NCBI GenBank assembly: GCA_917880885.1
Contig: OU862912.1
Span: 46,425,117-46,489,116, forward strand
Direction: 5' to 3'
DNA length: 64,000 nucleotides
Source: Limnephilus marmoratus
Taxonomy: Eukaryota > Arthropoda > Insecta > Trichoptera > Limnephilidae
Both the position numbers and the translations under genes were made by a program. Position 1 is the first letter of the stretch. Every line of letters starts with the position of its first letter. Of this stretch, positions 54,633 through 64,000 are shown piece after piece. The notes beneath the pieces were generated by a model. That model was not told the DNA's origin. It was given only the letters and a program-made list of their open reading frames with translations, and ran no database searches.

Positions 54633-55306
54633 CAGGCTGGGGAGCGGGCGTAGGTACTGCCGCCCTGGGAACCGTTTATTGGATAACTTATTGATCTTTT
54701 CGACGATTCGTTATTGAGCGCAACAACTCGGCTGTGGAACGATTTACCGGCCTCTGTGTTTCCTCCCTCCTAAAGATTCACTCCTTCCTTTCTCAAAAAG
54801 ATCCTCCAAACACCATCCCTAAAGATGACATAGGCCCCGAGAGAAACTGTTTTCCTCAGGGCCTCTGTGTGGAGCTAAAAAAAAAACCTATGCCACAGGT
54901 CACCCCAAGTAGTAGTTAGTCTACGTTTGGTAACTTAGCAAGGGTGCCCAGGTTCATGGGATGAGGTTTCTCCGGGTCTAGGCGGCGAATGTATCTACCC
55001 GCCATTTGCGTGGCAGGTCGGGTCGGGAGAGACTGGTTGAGGGAGACCATTTCACCTCTCCAGCAGGATTCTCTCGGAATATCACCTTGCACCACAGTCG
55101 GAGGGATGGATTCATTCGTTCGTCACTCCTGGACACACTGACCCCCAGTTCCTAGCAACCCATTTCCTTCCCAGAACTTCAACTTCTTCCTTTCCTTAGA
55201 AAGCATACCTTCCATTACAAAGCATCCCCAAAGACGACAAAGGCCCTGACGAGAATTATGTTTCTCAGGACCTGTGTGGAGCTGACGTAAAAACAAAAAC
55301 AAAAAA
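54633..55306 (+). mobile_element. hpSINE split by an hpLINE insertion
   Basis: The 5' end 'gctggggagcgggcgtagg', 'tgggaaccgtttattggata' breaks at ~54687 and resumes at ~54885 ('cctatgccacaggtcacccc'). It then runs complete through 'cgggtcgggagagactggtt', 'gattctctcggaatatcacc', the tail block and hairpin ('ggccctgacgagaattatgt', 'cctgtgtggagctgacgt') to an A-rich end at 55306. One of the most complete hpSINEs here. Confidence 0.8.
54688..54886 (+). mobile_element. hpLINE 3' end nested in hpSINE
   Basis: 'TTRLWNDLPASVFPPS', a stop, then 'RFTPSFLKKILQTPSLKM' read in one frame into the hairpin tail ('ggccccgagagaaactgttt', 'gtgtggagcta') and A10 (54877-54886). It shows a LINE insertion with its own poly-A inside a SINE that shares its tail. 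Confidence 0.75.
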
Positions 55307-55309
55307 CTG

Positions 55310-55980
55310 TTTTGAAAATTTATAGTACATAATTTTATTTTCATATCAAAAGTTCTTATCAGTTCTTTATCCTTATCCATCGGTTTCGTTCTTACTAGTG
55401 CAGAGTGTTTTATAGGCTTAAAATTGTTTGTTAAATTAAAAACAGTCCTCATTATTTTAAGCTTCGCAAATAAAAAAAATGCATATCATCTGAGCACTAA
55501 TCGACAAGCCTCATTATTGTATAGCTATTTTAGCAGTGAATCTATGGGAACCATTCGTGAATCATCATGAATCATAGACAATTTTGCCGATCTTAATGTC
55601 GGCGAGCGCCGCTAATTGCTTTCAATATTGACATTTCATGTCAAACGTAATATGACAGTCTTTATTGAACCGGTTTGGCGAGGAAGACAATTTATACAAA
55701 GTCATGCGAAGATACTTTGGACTGGAAATAAATAATTGGAAATCATTAAGTAATCGCAAAGTTCATCTCCGGGCTGTCGTCACAAAGTGTACAACAAAAT
55801 AATGGATTATCGACCATTTTTCAAAGTATAATTTTACACGACAAACGTGATCAAGGAAGACGATACTTTATTTCAAATGTAACGGACAATAATTAATTAT
55901 TGGAAGGCAGAAAAAACAATACTTTTTATGAAGACGAATTTTATTTAGCACGAATTTAAAAAATGTTTGAACAAAAAATG
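55310..55980. other. Unassigned DNA
   Basis: No gene recognised; short minus frames are random. Confidence 0.4.
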
Positions 55981-55985
55981 ACCCC

Positions 55986-56360
55986 CCTGGACGAGAGGTA
56001 GGCGATCGCGGCGACAGTAGTCGCAGGTTAAAATCCCGGCGTATGAAAGTAATTTCATAATTTAATAATTTTAAATAATTTAAGGTATATTTGCGGCATG
56101 TTCCAGAGTGGAAGATACTCTGAGTATCGCCCTGGTGTAAGATCACCATTCAGAAATGAAACGTTGCTCGAAATGGTTTTAGACGTGGTGGAAGATATGC
56201 ATAGCCAGTTACTTTCCCACCTTCCTCTTCCCTATGTCCTTCCCCTCCCTTTTACCTCCAGCCTCACAGCATACCGCAATTGGGGATGCCATCACTGGCT
56301 CCAGGCTGCTGGGAGCAGTTGGGACTCTTGTGCGGTGTGCATATAAAGATAAATAAAAAA
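55986..56360 (+). mobile_element. tSINE copy 7, diverged head
   Basis: The head is degenerate ('gacgagaggtaggcgatcgc', B box 'aggttaaaatcccgg'), but the body is clear ('gcggcatgttccagagtgg', 'gtatcgccctggtgtaaga', 'ataccgcaattggggatgcc'). It ends 'actcttgtgcggtgtgcata'. Confidence 0.8.
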
Positions 56361-56433
56361 TTCTGTGTTCAATGGAATATTTACCGAAGATGGATTTCGA
56401 TGGAATAAACAGATAAGGTTTAAAAAATTACAT

Positions 56434-56690
56434 TGAAAGGAAGGAGAGGAGGTTCTGAGAAGAACAGTGTATGAGAGGTGGGTAGGAATCTAGGGGTCAG
56501 GGTGTTCAGGAGTGACGGAAGTATGAATCCATCATTCCTGCTGTGAAAGATGATGGATGGAGAGAGACCATCTGGAGAGGTCAAAGGGTCTCCGAAACCT
56601 GCCTCTCCCGATCCGGTCCGCCACGCAGACGCATCCACCGCTAAGACCAGGACACACGTCACCCGATGAACCCGGGCATACCCACCAAAA
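56434..56690 (-). mobile_element. hpSINE lacking its terminal hairpin
   Basis: It starts inside the tail block ('gaaaggaaggagaggaggtt') and continues through 'tgggtaggaatctaggggtc', 'cgaaacctgcctctcccgat' and 'gatgaacccgggcatacccac'. Both ends are truncated. Confidence 0.75.
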
Positions 56691-56694
56691 TTAA

Positions 56695-58355
56695 AAATAT
56701 AAAAGGTTGGTGGTAACTGTAAACTTAGGTACGCAGGCACCATACATTTTAACTATGCCAACATCTTATTATTGTATCTTGATTTCCCGTTAAGCACTTC
56801 CATGCTGCTTACTAACAATGTATGCAGGGACACTGGAGGTCTAGATTCGTTCAAAATTACTCGTAAATGTAGATTCGTACATTCAAAAAAATTTGTCCTT
56901 GCGAGAACCTTGAAGGAGTAACCATCTATTACTTATACCAGGGCGGGTAAGTGATGGATAACCTCCAATGCCTACAATCTACAATTATTCAAGGTTTTGG
57001 ATTTTGGTCTAAATCTGATTTCTAATGTACCAAAATGTGGTAGATACTTGTAATCACACGGGTTGATTACAAGAATCAAAATTGCTGAAAAAGATCCTGC
57101 CAAAATTCAAGATTCGTCAACAGTGTAATGAACTTGAACTAGGATTAAAGTTGACTTAAAATTAGATTTGTTGATCTCCTCGAATAATTAATTATTAATT
57201 ATAATTATGTTCAACGTCGTTTGTCAGTCTCTACAAAAAAAAACATTTCACGTTTTAGTAATTAATCCAACAATAATAATAGTAAAAACATGTCAACCTA
57301 CTATTAATCTTTACGTTCATACCAACTAATTGAATGAACTCTTTCCTGAATACATTGTATATTTATATTGTATTCTTGCATTAACCATTGTGGTGCCCAA
57401 GCAACTATTTTGACAATGTATAAGCTCATTGGTCCTTAAATTTAATAATGATTGCCGTGTTGAGCGTGAGATTTTGGACCCTAATTATAATAATCCCAGA
57501 TTAATGAGTTGGGAGGACACGCTCCTTTTGAACGGGTGATTTGTTGAGTTCTTTGTGTCGACTTAAGAGCTCAGCTCTGTAGAACATGTACCAAATGCCA
57601 TTATGTGCGTTTAGTTTTTTTCATCTTATGGTGATTTAATCTAAATTTAAATCAATTGCCTTGAAATTATGAAATTTACATCAGAGCATTGGAGGTATTG
57701 AGACAAGTTAATTGTAAACACAAAAAACTACAACATTTATGAATTTCATTAAAACTCTAAATGATACATTTAAAAAATTACGACATAATGTTGGGTGCAG
57801 AATGTTGTTAGTAAAATCTTTGCTAAAAACTAAGGTTAGGTTATCTTCTTGCAGCTTAGCAAACAGAGACTTGAAATGGTTTTGCAAGGACAGATTGATT
57901 CACAGATTTGAACAAATCATCAAATTTCAATGTCAATATTCAAGTTTTGTAAAAAATCTATTAAATACGTGTTAGTATCCAGGTACAAGGAAAAAACGGA
58001 CCCACGATGGAATAATAACAATACTTGAATAGAACTTCCACAGAGCTTGAATTTTATCTTTGAAATTTGATGAATTGTTCAAATTCTGTGAAACAACCAA
58101 TCTTATCAACGTTGAAAGAAATGATGACTTTCAAACATTTTGCTAGGATAAGTATTTAAAAAAATGATATTATTTTCGCGTTGAGTATATACATATATAA
58201 TATATATTACAAAGTACATTGATTGATTACATGCACCATAAAAGTGAAATACAGAAACGGTGATATATAATAAATCAATTCATGCTTAATTATTCTATTA
58301 GAACGAAAAATAAAATAAAACATGTCAAAATATTGGCAGTGGTTCTAATTTTATT
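56695..58355. other. Unassigned DNA
   Basis: The 78-residue plus frame 57739-57975 ('NDTFKKLRHNVGCRMLLVKS') has no recognised domain and no splice support. TAAT-rich words near 57477-57510 ('ccctaattataataatccca') could be homeodomain sites but are equally expected by base composition. Confidence 0.35.
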
Positions 58356-58361
58356 TTTACA

Positions 58362-58707
58362 CTAGCTTTTGCCCCTGACTTTGCTCGCATAGTATTAGGG
58401 GGATTACCACTCCGCCTACTCCACCTTCCTTATCCCCACTTCATCCCCCCCCCTCCCCTACCCTCTCCACCATCCTACCTCCCCCTCCCTCCCCCCTCTC
58501 CATCTCCCCCATCTTAATAATCGTGCCATATATTGGAATTTTTTTAATACAAACTTCATAATGCCAGAGCTCTGAGCTATAGCTTATGTGTTATTGTGAT
58601 GTATGATTATAATTGTTTCATTAAAATCCATTCAGTAGTTTTTGCGTGAAAGAGTAACAAACATACATACATCCATACAAACTTTCGACTTTATAATATT
58701 AGTAGGA
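58362..58707 (-). mobile_element. Helitron, 346 bp, complete, GA-rich filler
   Basis: On minus: 5' 'tcctactaatattataaagt' after A, then 'tttgttactctttcacgcaa'. A G-rich tract (plus strand C-rich, 58440-58510) follows, and 3' 'agtcaggggcaaaagctag' before T. It supplies the 3' end missing from 23462-23845. Confidence 0.85.
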
Positions 58708-58710
58708 TTA

Positions 58711-58866
58711 GCTCCACACAGAAAAGGGCCTAGATGTCAACTTTTATGGGATGCTATGTGGAGGATCATTTTAGAGTAAGGAAGGAGAGGAAGTTCTGGC
58801 GAGGAAAAAGGTATGAGGGGTGGGTAATCTGGGAGTTCAAAAGGTCTCCCTCAACCAGTCTCTTTT
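58711..58866 (-). mobile_element. hpSINE 3' part
   Basis: Hairpin arms 'ctccacacagaaaagggcct' and 'atgctatgtggaggatcatt', then 'aaggaaggagaggaagttct' and 'tctccctcaaccagtctctt', where it is truncated. It begins 3 bp outside the Helitron terminus. Confidence 0.75.
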
Positions 58867-58869
58867 ACA

Positions 58870-59505
58870 ACGATTCCCGTCGTATTTAATGTATTGTAAT
58901 GCAAAAAGAAGTTTATTATTATTTGCACGTATGTTTATGAATTAAGAAATTACATACCCAAAGATATCATATTCATGGTATTCTTGGTAAGGAAATTATG
59001 ATTTCAAGCCATCGACCAAGTATATTGGTCGAAGTTTCAAGCTTTTAAAATCATAAGTTTTCAAATAGGTCTCCGATATATTTATTGAAATTTTCCTTTG
59101 GTTTGCACTCTTTGCAATAAAATTGACTACAATATTAATTTGACGATGTTAATTTTGTACTAGTTTAATGTTTCACGGAAAAGCGTTTCAGTTCAGTTTT
59201 ACGATGTAAATTTATGAAGGTGTAAAACCGATCTCTTCATTAGCACCCTCTTACCGCCTTAAACTATGTATTTTACGCGCGTCGCCGCCAAAATGTAACG
59301 AAACAATGTTAGCGCCAGGAGCGAGCAGCTTTCGTTGTATGAAACGTATCACAGTTGGGGAAATTAAGAGAGGCCATCCATATAGCAGGGAAATTTACGG
59401 TGTTAATAAAAGATCTGTCTGCGAGACATATTAAGCATCCCCTGGAGTGAAGCCGTGCCGTGAAGCAGGGGCGCTCAACGCAAGGGCTGCGATTTAAAAA
59501 ACGTC
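58870..59505. other. Unassigned DNA
   Basis: 59270-59500 is less AT-rich and word-complex ('gcgtcgccgccaaaatg') but has no open frame with splice sites. A conserved noncoding element is possible, not shown. Confidence 0.35.
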
Positions 59506-59509
59506 ACAA

Positions 59510-59705
59510 TTTTTTTTTTTTTTTTTCATATGAATGTAATAAACAAAATAAAACAGCCTAAAGCGAATGGGACATGGGACCATTCCAATTTTATTTGGGG
59601 TTTGTTGTGGACCTCAATAAACACGGTTAAAGCCATTTCAAATAAATATTTCTATTTTGAATGACGGTCTTTCTTCGGGTCGATACTGAGAGAATCTACC
59701 AGATT
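59510..59705 (-). mobile_element. tSINE copy 8, head missing
   Basis: T16 at 59511-59526 is the inverted tail. 'ttggggtttgttgtgg' and 'aacacggttaaagccatttc' and 'cgatactgagagaatctacc' match the body. It runs directly into the hpSINE at 59706. Confidence 0.65.
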
Positions 59706-60545
59706 TCAATTTGGGAGGCGGGTATGGGTACCGTCGGCCCAGGAACCATTTATTGGATAACCAACACCTCTGCCATGGGTCACTCCAAGTGGTTTGGTAC
59801 ATTTGGTGAAGGCAGGCTTAGCTGGGGTGCCCGGGTTACATATTTCCAAAACCTATACCGTTTCAGTCGTTTTAAATTTTAAATTTTCAATATCAAAATT
59901 TAAATATTTAGAAATAAAATTATTAATTTCTAATACACACATTGGAAAGATTATTTTATCTAGATTTTAGAATAATTTTTGTTTTTGCGAGGTGATAAAA
60001 AATTAATAAATATAGAGGTGTATTTACAATATATGGGAATAATATTAAAATTTTAATATTTAGAAATAAAATTATTAATTTCTAATATACACATCAGAAA
60101 GATTATTTTATCTAGATTTGAGAAGAATTTTTTGTTTTCGCAATGTGATAAAAATAAACCAATATAGAGGTATATTTAAAATGTAAATTGTCGCTACCGC
60201 GACTGAATCGGTATAGGTTTTGTAAATATTGTCCGGGTCTTGGCGGCGGATACGTCTGCCCACCAGCTGCATGGCAGACCGGATCGGGACAGAATGGTTG
60301 AGGGGGTCCCTTTGACTTTTCCAGGAGTACTCTCTCGGAACATCGCTTTGCACCGCAGTAGGAGGGATGGATTCATAAGGATTGATTCATATGGATTCAT
60401 CACTCCTGGACACACTGACCTCCGGATTCCTACCCACCCCTAATACACTTTTCCTTCCCAGAACTTCCTCTCCTTCCTTTCCTAAAACGACCCTCCACAC
60501 AGCATCCCCAAAGATGACATAGGCCCTGAAAGGAATTATATGAAC
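59706..60545 (+). mobile_element. hpSINE interrupted by the MITE (copy 2)
   Basis: 'tttgggaggcgggtatgggt', 'tgccatgggtcactccaag' and 'ctggggtgcccgggtt' (to 59837), then a MITE, then 'ccgggtcttggcggcggata', 'agaccggatcgggacagaat', 'ctctctcggaacatcgcttt' and the tail to 'cataggccctgaaaggaatt', where it ends without poly-A. Relative to intact copies, 'catggggtgaggtttgt' is missing at the MITE's right side. Confidence 0.8.
59838..60232 (-). mobile_element. Nested MITE with internal duplication (copy 2)
   Basis: Same MITE as 1548-1935 but inverted relative to the host repeat: the better preserved TIR 'attgtcgctaccgcgactga' lies on the right. The flanks 'ccgggtt' (59831-59837) and 'ccgggtc' (60233-60239) resemble a duplication. 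Two tandem internal units are again present ('atttagaaataaaattatta' twice). Confidence 0.75.
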
Positions 60546-60549
60546 AAAG

Positions 60550-61100
60550 CGCCATAAGGTTGGTATCATGTTAAATGTCGAAGTCGGATAGTAAAACAAG
60601 TTAGGTTAAAAAAAATTTAAGAAATTCTGCAAGAGATATAAGTGGAGTAAGAGAAATAATTCAAACAGAAACTGAATTAATTAAATTACTTACACATCCC
60701 CAGTTTGAGACCATTGTTGACAATATTCTTTATCAGTGAGTTATTCAACGTCTACCCATCGATCCGCTTCAGACATTTCGACTTGTGAAGGGCAGACACG
60801 GCATTAAATGAAAAAAAGGTTGAGAACGCCAGAGCCGGCGTCAAGTAATGTAGCGAGTCGAGAGATAACATCTCTGCACAATGATCCAGCGACGGGGCTG
60901 GCTTATAAGAGAGAATTCGCAGATAACTTGCCCCGAACCGAGATAGAGCAAACCCTCGGATTAGAGAGGGGGTTTAAAGCTAGATTGGAGCGTTACGTAA
61001 GGCGTAACGTAAAGCATTACTAAAACCGTTACTTCTAAGGCCGAGACCGAGAAGAGTATAAATACGGCTCCGGTACACCAGCGTAATTCATAGGTATGGG
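60550..61100 (+). other. Possible LTR-like or promoter segment
   Basis: 60808-61023 is an open frame ('LERGFKARLERYVRRNVKHY' at its end) of unknown family, followed by a TATAAATA box at 61057-61064 in a GC-richer context ('gagtataaatacggctccgg'). This combination resembles the U3/TATA region of an LTR retrotransposon, or a host promoter, interrupted at 61107 by the hAT element. No matching second LTR in the window. Confidence 0.3.
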
Positions 61101-61107
61101 TCCAGGC

Positions 61108-62426
61108 CAGTGGCGGCCGGTGGTCAAAATATGTGGGGGTTCACAAGTCATTAAGTTAGACAATAAATTTAGGAAAGGTGCATACCTACTTCTTTAAAAC
61201 GGAAACATATACAACACAGTTTCAAATTCCAATTTAAACAAATCATTAAAAAAAATACTTCAGGAACACTGAAATAACAACCAAAGGAAGTTTCTCACCT
61301 GTACTTTTGTTCCAATTACGGGTCTGTTTTCCCAATTTTCATTCGAACGCGAATCCCCAAAATTCATATTCGTAGTTATTGCTTCGGAAATGTAAATGTT
61401 GCTCCGGCGTAAATGTCAAACGAAAATAAACTAGAGAAATGCAAAAAAAAATTAAAAATTCCTATTGGTTGATGTAGTAGCCGGGAACCATAAACAAACC
61501 AAAGTGGATTTATGATTTTTTATATCACACAAAGCTTCGGTTGACATTTTGGATAACTAATCAGCTAATCACTCATTATCATTATATAGTGACATGCTTT
61601 GACTTGTAGAGAAGAACACGCGGAACATTCGTTAAAAATAATAGCTCTGCTGTTAAATTGAAGACAAAATGTGTACAAAAACATACATGTAAGCGTTCTT
61701 GTTTAACACGCCACTGTACGAACCGCTCCTTTCGATGTGGGAGTAAAATTCGGAACGGCGTTCGGGCTTTCGTAAAATTTGCAAAGAACCGTATGTACCA
61801 ACGGTTTTGACTGTTCACAGGATTTGCTCACCAAGTAGTAAGATACTGGAACGCTATCGACAACGAACTGCTATGAAGATGGGCGCAAGGGCCGGCTCTC
61901 GTCGCTCTGAAAGATAGCACGTATAATAGGTACCTACCTACCTACTATACGAGAAAATATTATAATAATTTATAACCGAACCGCGTTTCGTATTATGATC
62001 TTCAATTTTTGTGGGTTGTGCGGCGCTCGGGAGGACTCCAGATACTAATATCTACAGCCCGTATGTTTGACGAATATCTACAGCTCATATGTTGAACTAA
62101 TATCTACGAACTTCAGAGTGTTGATTAATATCTACAGAGCGTAGGTTGAACTAATATCTACAGAGCGTAGGTTGGACTAATCAGCTAAATGTGTCCAATA
62201 GTCCGATATTAGGGATTTTTACATACATACTTACATAAATTAAGTTTTTTAAACTGCATACGCAATATTACGTTATTTCAATATGCTATACATAATTGCA
62301 AATCCAACCTCTGACAGTCAACACTTTGATTCCCATAGATATTAGTTCGATTTTTTCAGTTTTTGGAATTTCTGTAGATATTAGTAGACGCCTCCCTCGG
62401 GAGCTCTCATGAACTAGCCGCCACTG
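61108..62426. mobile_element. hAT-type element, 1319 bp, non-autonomous
   Basis: Ends 'cagtggcggc' and 'gccgccactg' with a perfect 8-bp duplication GTCCAGGC (61100-61107, 62427-62434). At 62044-62175 five ~26-bp iterations of 'ctaatatctacagagcgtag'-type sequence occur, and inverted relatives ('tgtagatattagt') lie near the right end, as expected for subterminal transposase sites. No transposase frame. Confidence 0.9.
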
Positions 62427-62439
62427 GTCCAGGCCTAAA

Positions 62440-63310
62440 GGTTTCGTGGGTAATGGGTTCTGGTTCTACGATTAGGGTATTCATATATAAAAAAGGGCAC
62501 ATCGTAAGATTGGAACGTGACTCGATTGATTGGTAGGTATCTACTAATTTTATTAGAATTAATTATATCCATATTCGATCGAAGCGCGACACAGCATAAT
62601 AATTTTTATTTAAATCAAGTATCTGCCTACCACTCGCACCTTTAATTTATTTTGCGTACATTAAATCTACGCTAACGATGCCACTATCTGCGGAGTTAAG
62701 CGTGTCAAGTTGTATGTACCATCGAAATTTTTCTGTCGAATCGAAAACTGACATTTATCAGAACTCTGCTATATATCTGCTCTTTCGTAGATGGCACGAG
62801 TTTAATTATTTTAGGAGAAAACATTATTTGTAAAATATGAATGCTTTCAAATATTAAGATGAATTTATTGTTTGCGCCCGCACATGGCAAGATGAATATG
62901 AAAAATTTATCGGTAAATACACTCAAATCTTTCAAACAAAATTAGTAAAGTTATTGGATTAAATCACCTATACAAAATTGTACTTGTAAGCCTTTCTGGA
63001 AAGAATTGAGTTTATTTATGGGCAAAACTATTTATTCATATTCATATTGCGTACGTAAGGGTGCATAAAATTAATTGATAATAAAAAAAGTATTTTTTAT
63101 TTTTTAACTTTATGATATTGTCAATGGATGTCGCATATTAAAAATAAAATGGATAAAAATTTATCCAGACACTATCTAGATAGCATTTAGTTCGGGTTGA
63201 ATCTTGCAATCATATATAAAGATAGCAGCCAATAATATGTGCGTTAAGAAAATGAAGATAATGTTCGTAGTTTTTAGTCAAAGTATGATACATTTAAAAG
63301 TGACCGAATT
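62440..63310. other. Unassigned DNA
   Basis: The sequence right of the hAT TSD continues the segment left of it ('gtccaggcctaaaggtttcg'). Otherwise nothing recognised. Confidence 0.4.
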
Positions 63311-63316
63311 TGATAT

Positions 63317-63375
63317 GGACACCTTAGCTCAGTTGATAAAGCACTTGCCATGTAAGCAAAGGGTCCTGGGTTTAG
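63317..63375 (+). repeat. tRNA-like fragment
   Basis: 'gacaccttagctcagttgat' fits an acceptor end plus A box, and 'gggtcctgggttta' a degraded B box. It changes abruptly at 'tagggttgccatacgtccgg', which resembles a DNA-transposon end. Not a functional tRNA. Confidence 0.45.
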
Positions 63376-63639
63376 GGTTGCCATACGTCCGGAATTTTAA
63401 ACAGTCCGGAATTTCTTGTGGAGATTGATATAAAAAATTAAATAAGCCAAATTATTTTTATTACAAATCATAGTAAAAACATCACTTCTGATATTTAATG
63501 CTCCCAGAACTATTTATTGTTCAACACTTCCGAATCTTTAATAATAGTTTTGTAGAACATTTTGCAAGTCATATTTTCTAAATCATACTGTGTTAACTTC
63601 TTTGCTTCATTGTAGTAACCAAAACTGTGATTTCATCAA

Positions 63640-63935
63640 ACAATTTGTTTTACAAATACCTACTTGTACACAAACATACCACAAGATTCAGAGAAGGAAA
63701 GGGCCTAAAAACTCCTCGAATATTAAATAAATATGGAAGCCGTACTCTTGAATATCTAATACCAGTGATTTTCAATAAAATTAATAAAAACATAAAATTT
63801 GATAAAAATGAGAGACTATGTCTTAAAATGATAAAACTATGGTTAATGAACGAAAACTCCATGTATCTGTGAATATCTTAATATAGCTGCCTACATTTAT
63901 CTTGTTATTAGGCAGGTATATTGAAATATCATATA
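63640..63935 (+). pseudogene. LINE C-terminus with 3'-UTR stem-loop
   Basis: The frame ending at 63872 contains 'TPRILNKYGSRTLEYLIPVI' and 'FNKINKNIKFDKNERLCLKM', the 'KYG.RTLEY..P.IFN' LINE C-terminal block. Immediately after the stop, 63874-63930 forms a stem ('atatagctgccta'/'taggcaggtatat') with a ~15-nt loop. The rest of the UTR runs to the window edge. Confidence 0.75.
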
Positions 63936-64000
63936 TATTTATAGCTGTAAGTAAAACTATCTAATATTACTATGTGATCTATTCTAATGTTTCCTTAAAA

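Noticed and set aside
57477..57510. Homeodomain-site cluster acting as an enhancer
   Set aside because: TAAT words are expected at this AT content; no conservation data.

Overview
This is a gene-poor, AT-rich, repeat-dense stretch of an animal nuclear genome, most likely an insect. Evidence: many 5'-truncated non-LTR retrotransposons (LINEs), tRNA-headed SINEs, Helitron termini of the type common in insects, several MITE families, a degenerate (TTAGG)-like tract and spliceosomal-type exon boundaries. There are no bacterial operons, no rRNA and no CRISPR. I cannot fix the order from sequence alone; Lepidoptera is possible but unproven.

Host genes. The best exon is on the minus strand at 9740-10172: 433 bp, one open frame, with a strong acceptor and donor. 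Three weaker exon-like islands lie at 11022-11210, 24275-24296 and 53948-54112. Most of the window is therefore intron or intergenic DNA, and nearly all other open frames fall in repeats or low-complexity DNA.

Repeats. Two SINE-like families dominate. 'tSINE' is about 425 bp, with a tRNA-like A/B-box head, a conserved body and a 3' poly-A. 'hpSINE' is about 440 bp, of unclear head origin, and ends in a long hairpin plus poly-A. Its last ~110 bp are shared with fragments of a LINE ('hpLINE') whose protein C-terminus reads into the same tail, so hpSINE is probably mobilised by hpLINE. Other LINE remnants include an R2/R4-clade C-terminus with a CCHC finger and restriction-like endonuclease motif beside an AAT microsatellite (27.7-28.8 kb), and at least four CR1/Jockey-like 3' ends (11.5, 26.2, 36.3 and 41.7 kb). 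Several of these carry a 3'-UTR stem-loop and an (AAAT)n-like tail.

DNA transposons. Several elements can be delimited by their TSDs: hAT elements at 32792-33942 (GTTATAAG) and 61108-62426 (GTCCAGGC); a 426-bp TTAA-flanked MITE present twice; a PIF/Harbinger-like MITE at 43538-43976 (TAA); a TA-flanked MITE with two poly-C tracts at 3578-3742; a 684-bp element inside a tSINE at 5290-5973 (AGTT); and a ~390-bp MITE sitting at the same point of two hpSINE copies in opposite orientations. At least seven Helitron or Helitron-end sequences are present, three of them carrying G-rich filler. Nesting is common, so relative insertion ages can be read off directly.

Layout: 0-9 kb repeats and MITEs; 9.4-11.2 kb exon candidates; 11.4-12.4 kb LINE; 15-17 kb MITE, SINEs and simple repeats; 19.7-23.8 kb LINEs, hpSINE and a Helitron; 24.3-28.8 kb exon-like site, hpSINE, LINE, tSINE and R2/R4-like LINE; 32.8-34.9 kb hAT nest and LINE; 36-44.3 kb LINEs and foldbacks; 45-49 kb SINE, decamer minisatellite and LINE; 49.6-60.5 kb a dense SINE/Helitron mosaic; 61.1-62.4 kb hAT; 63.6-64 kb LINE end.
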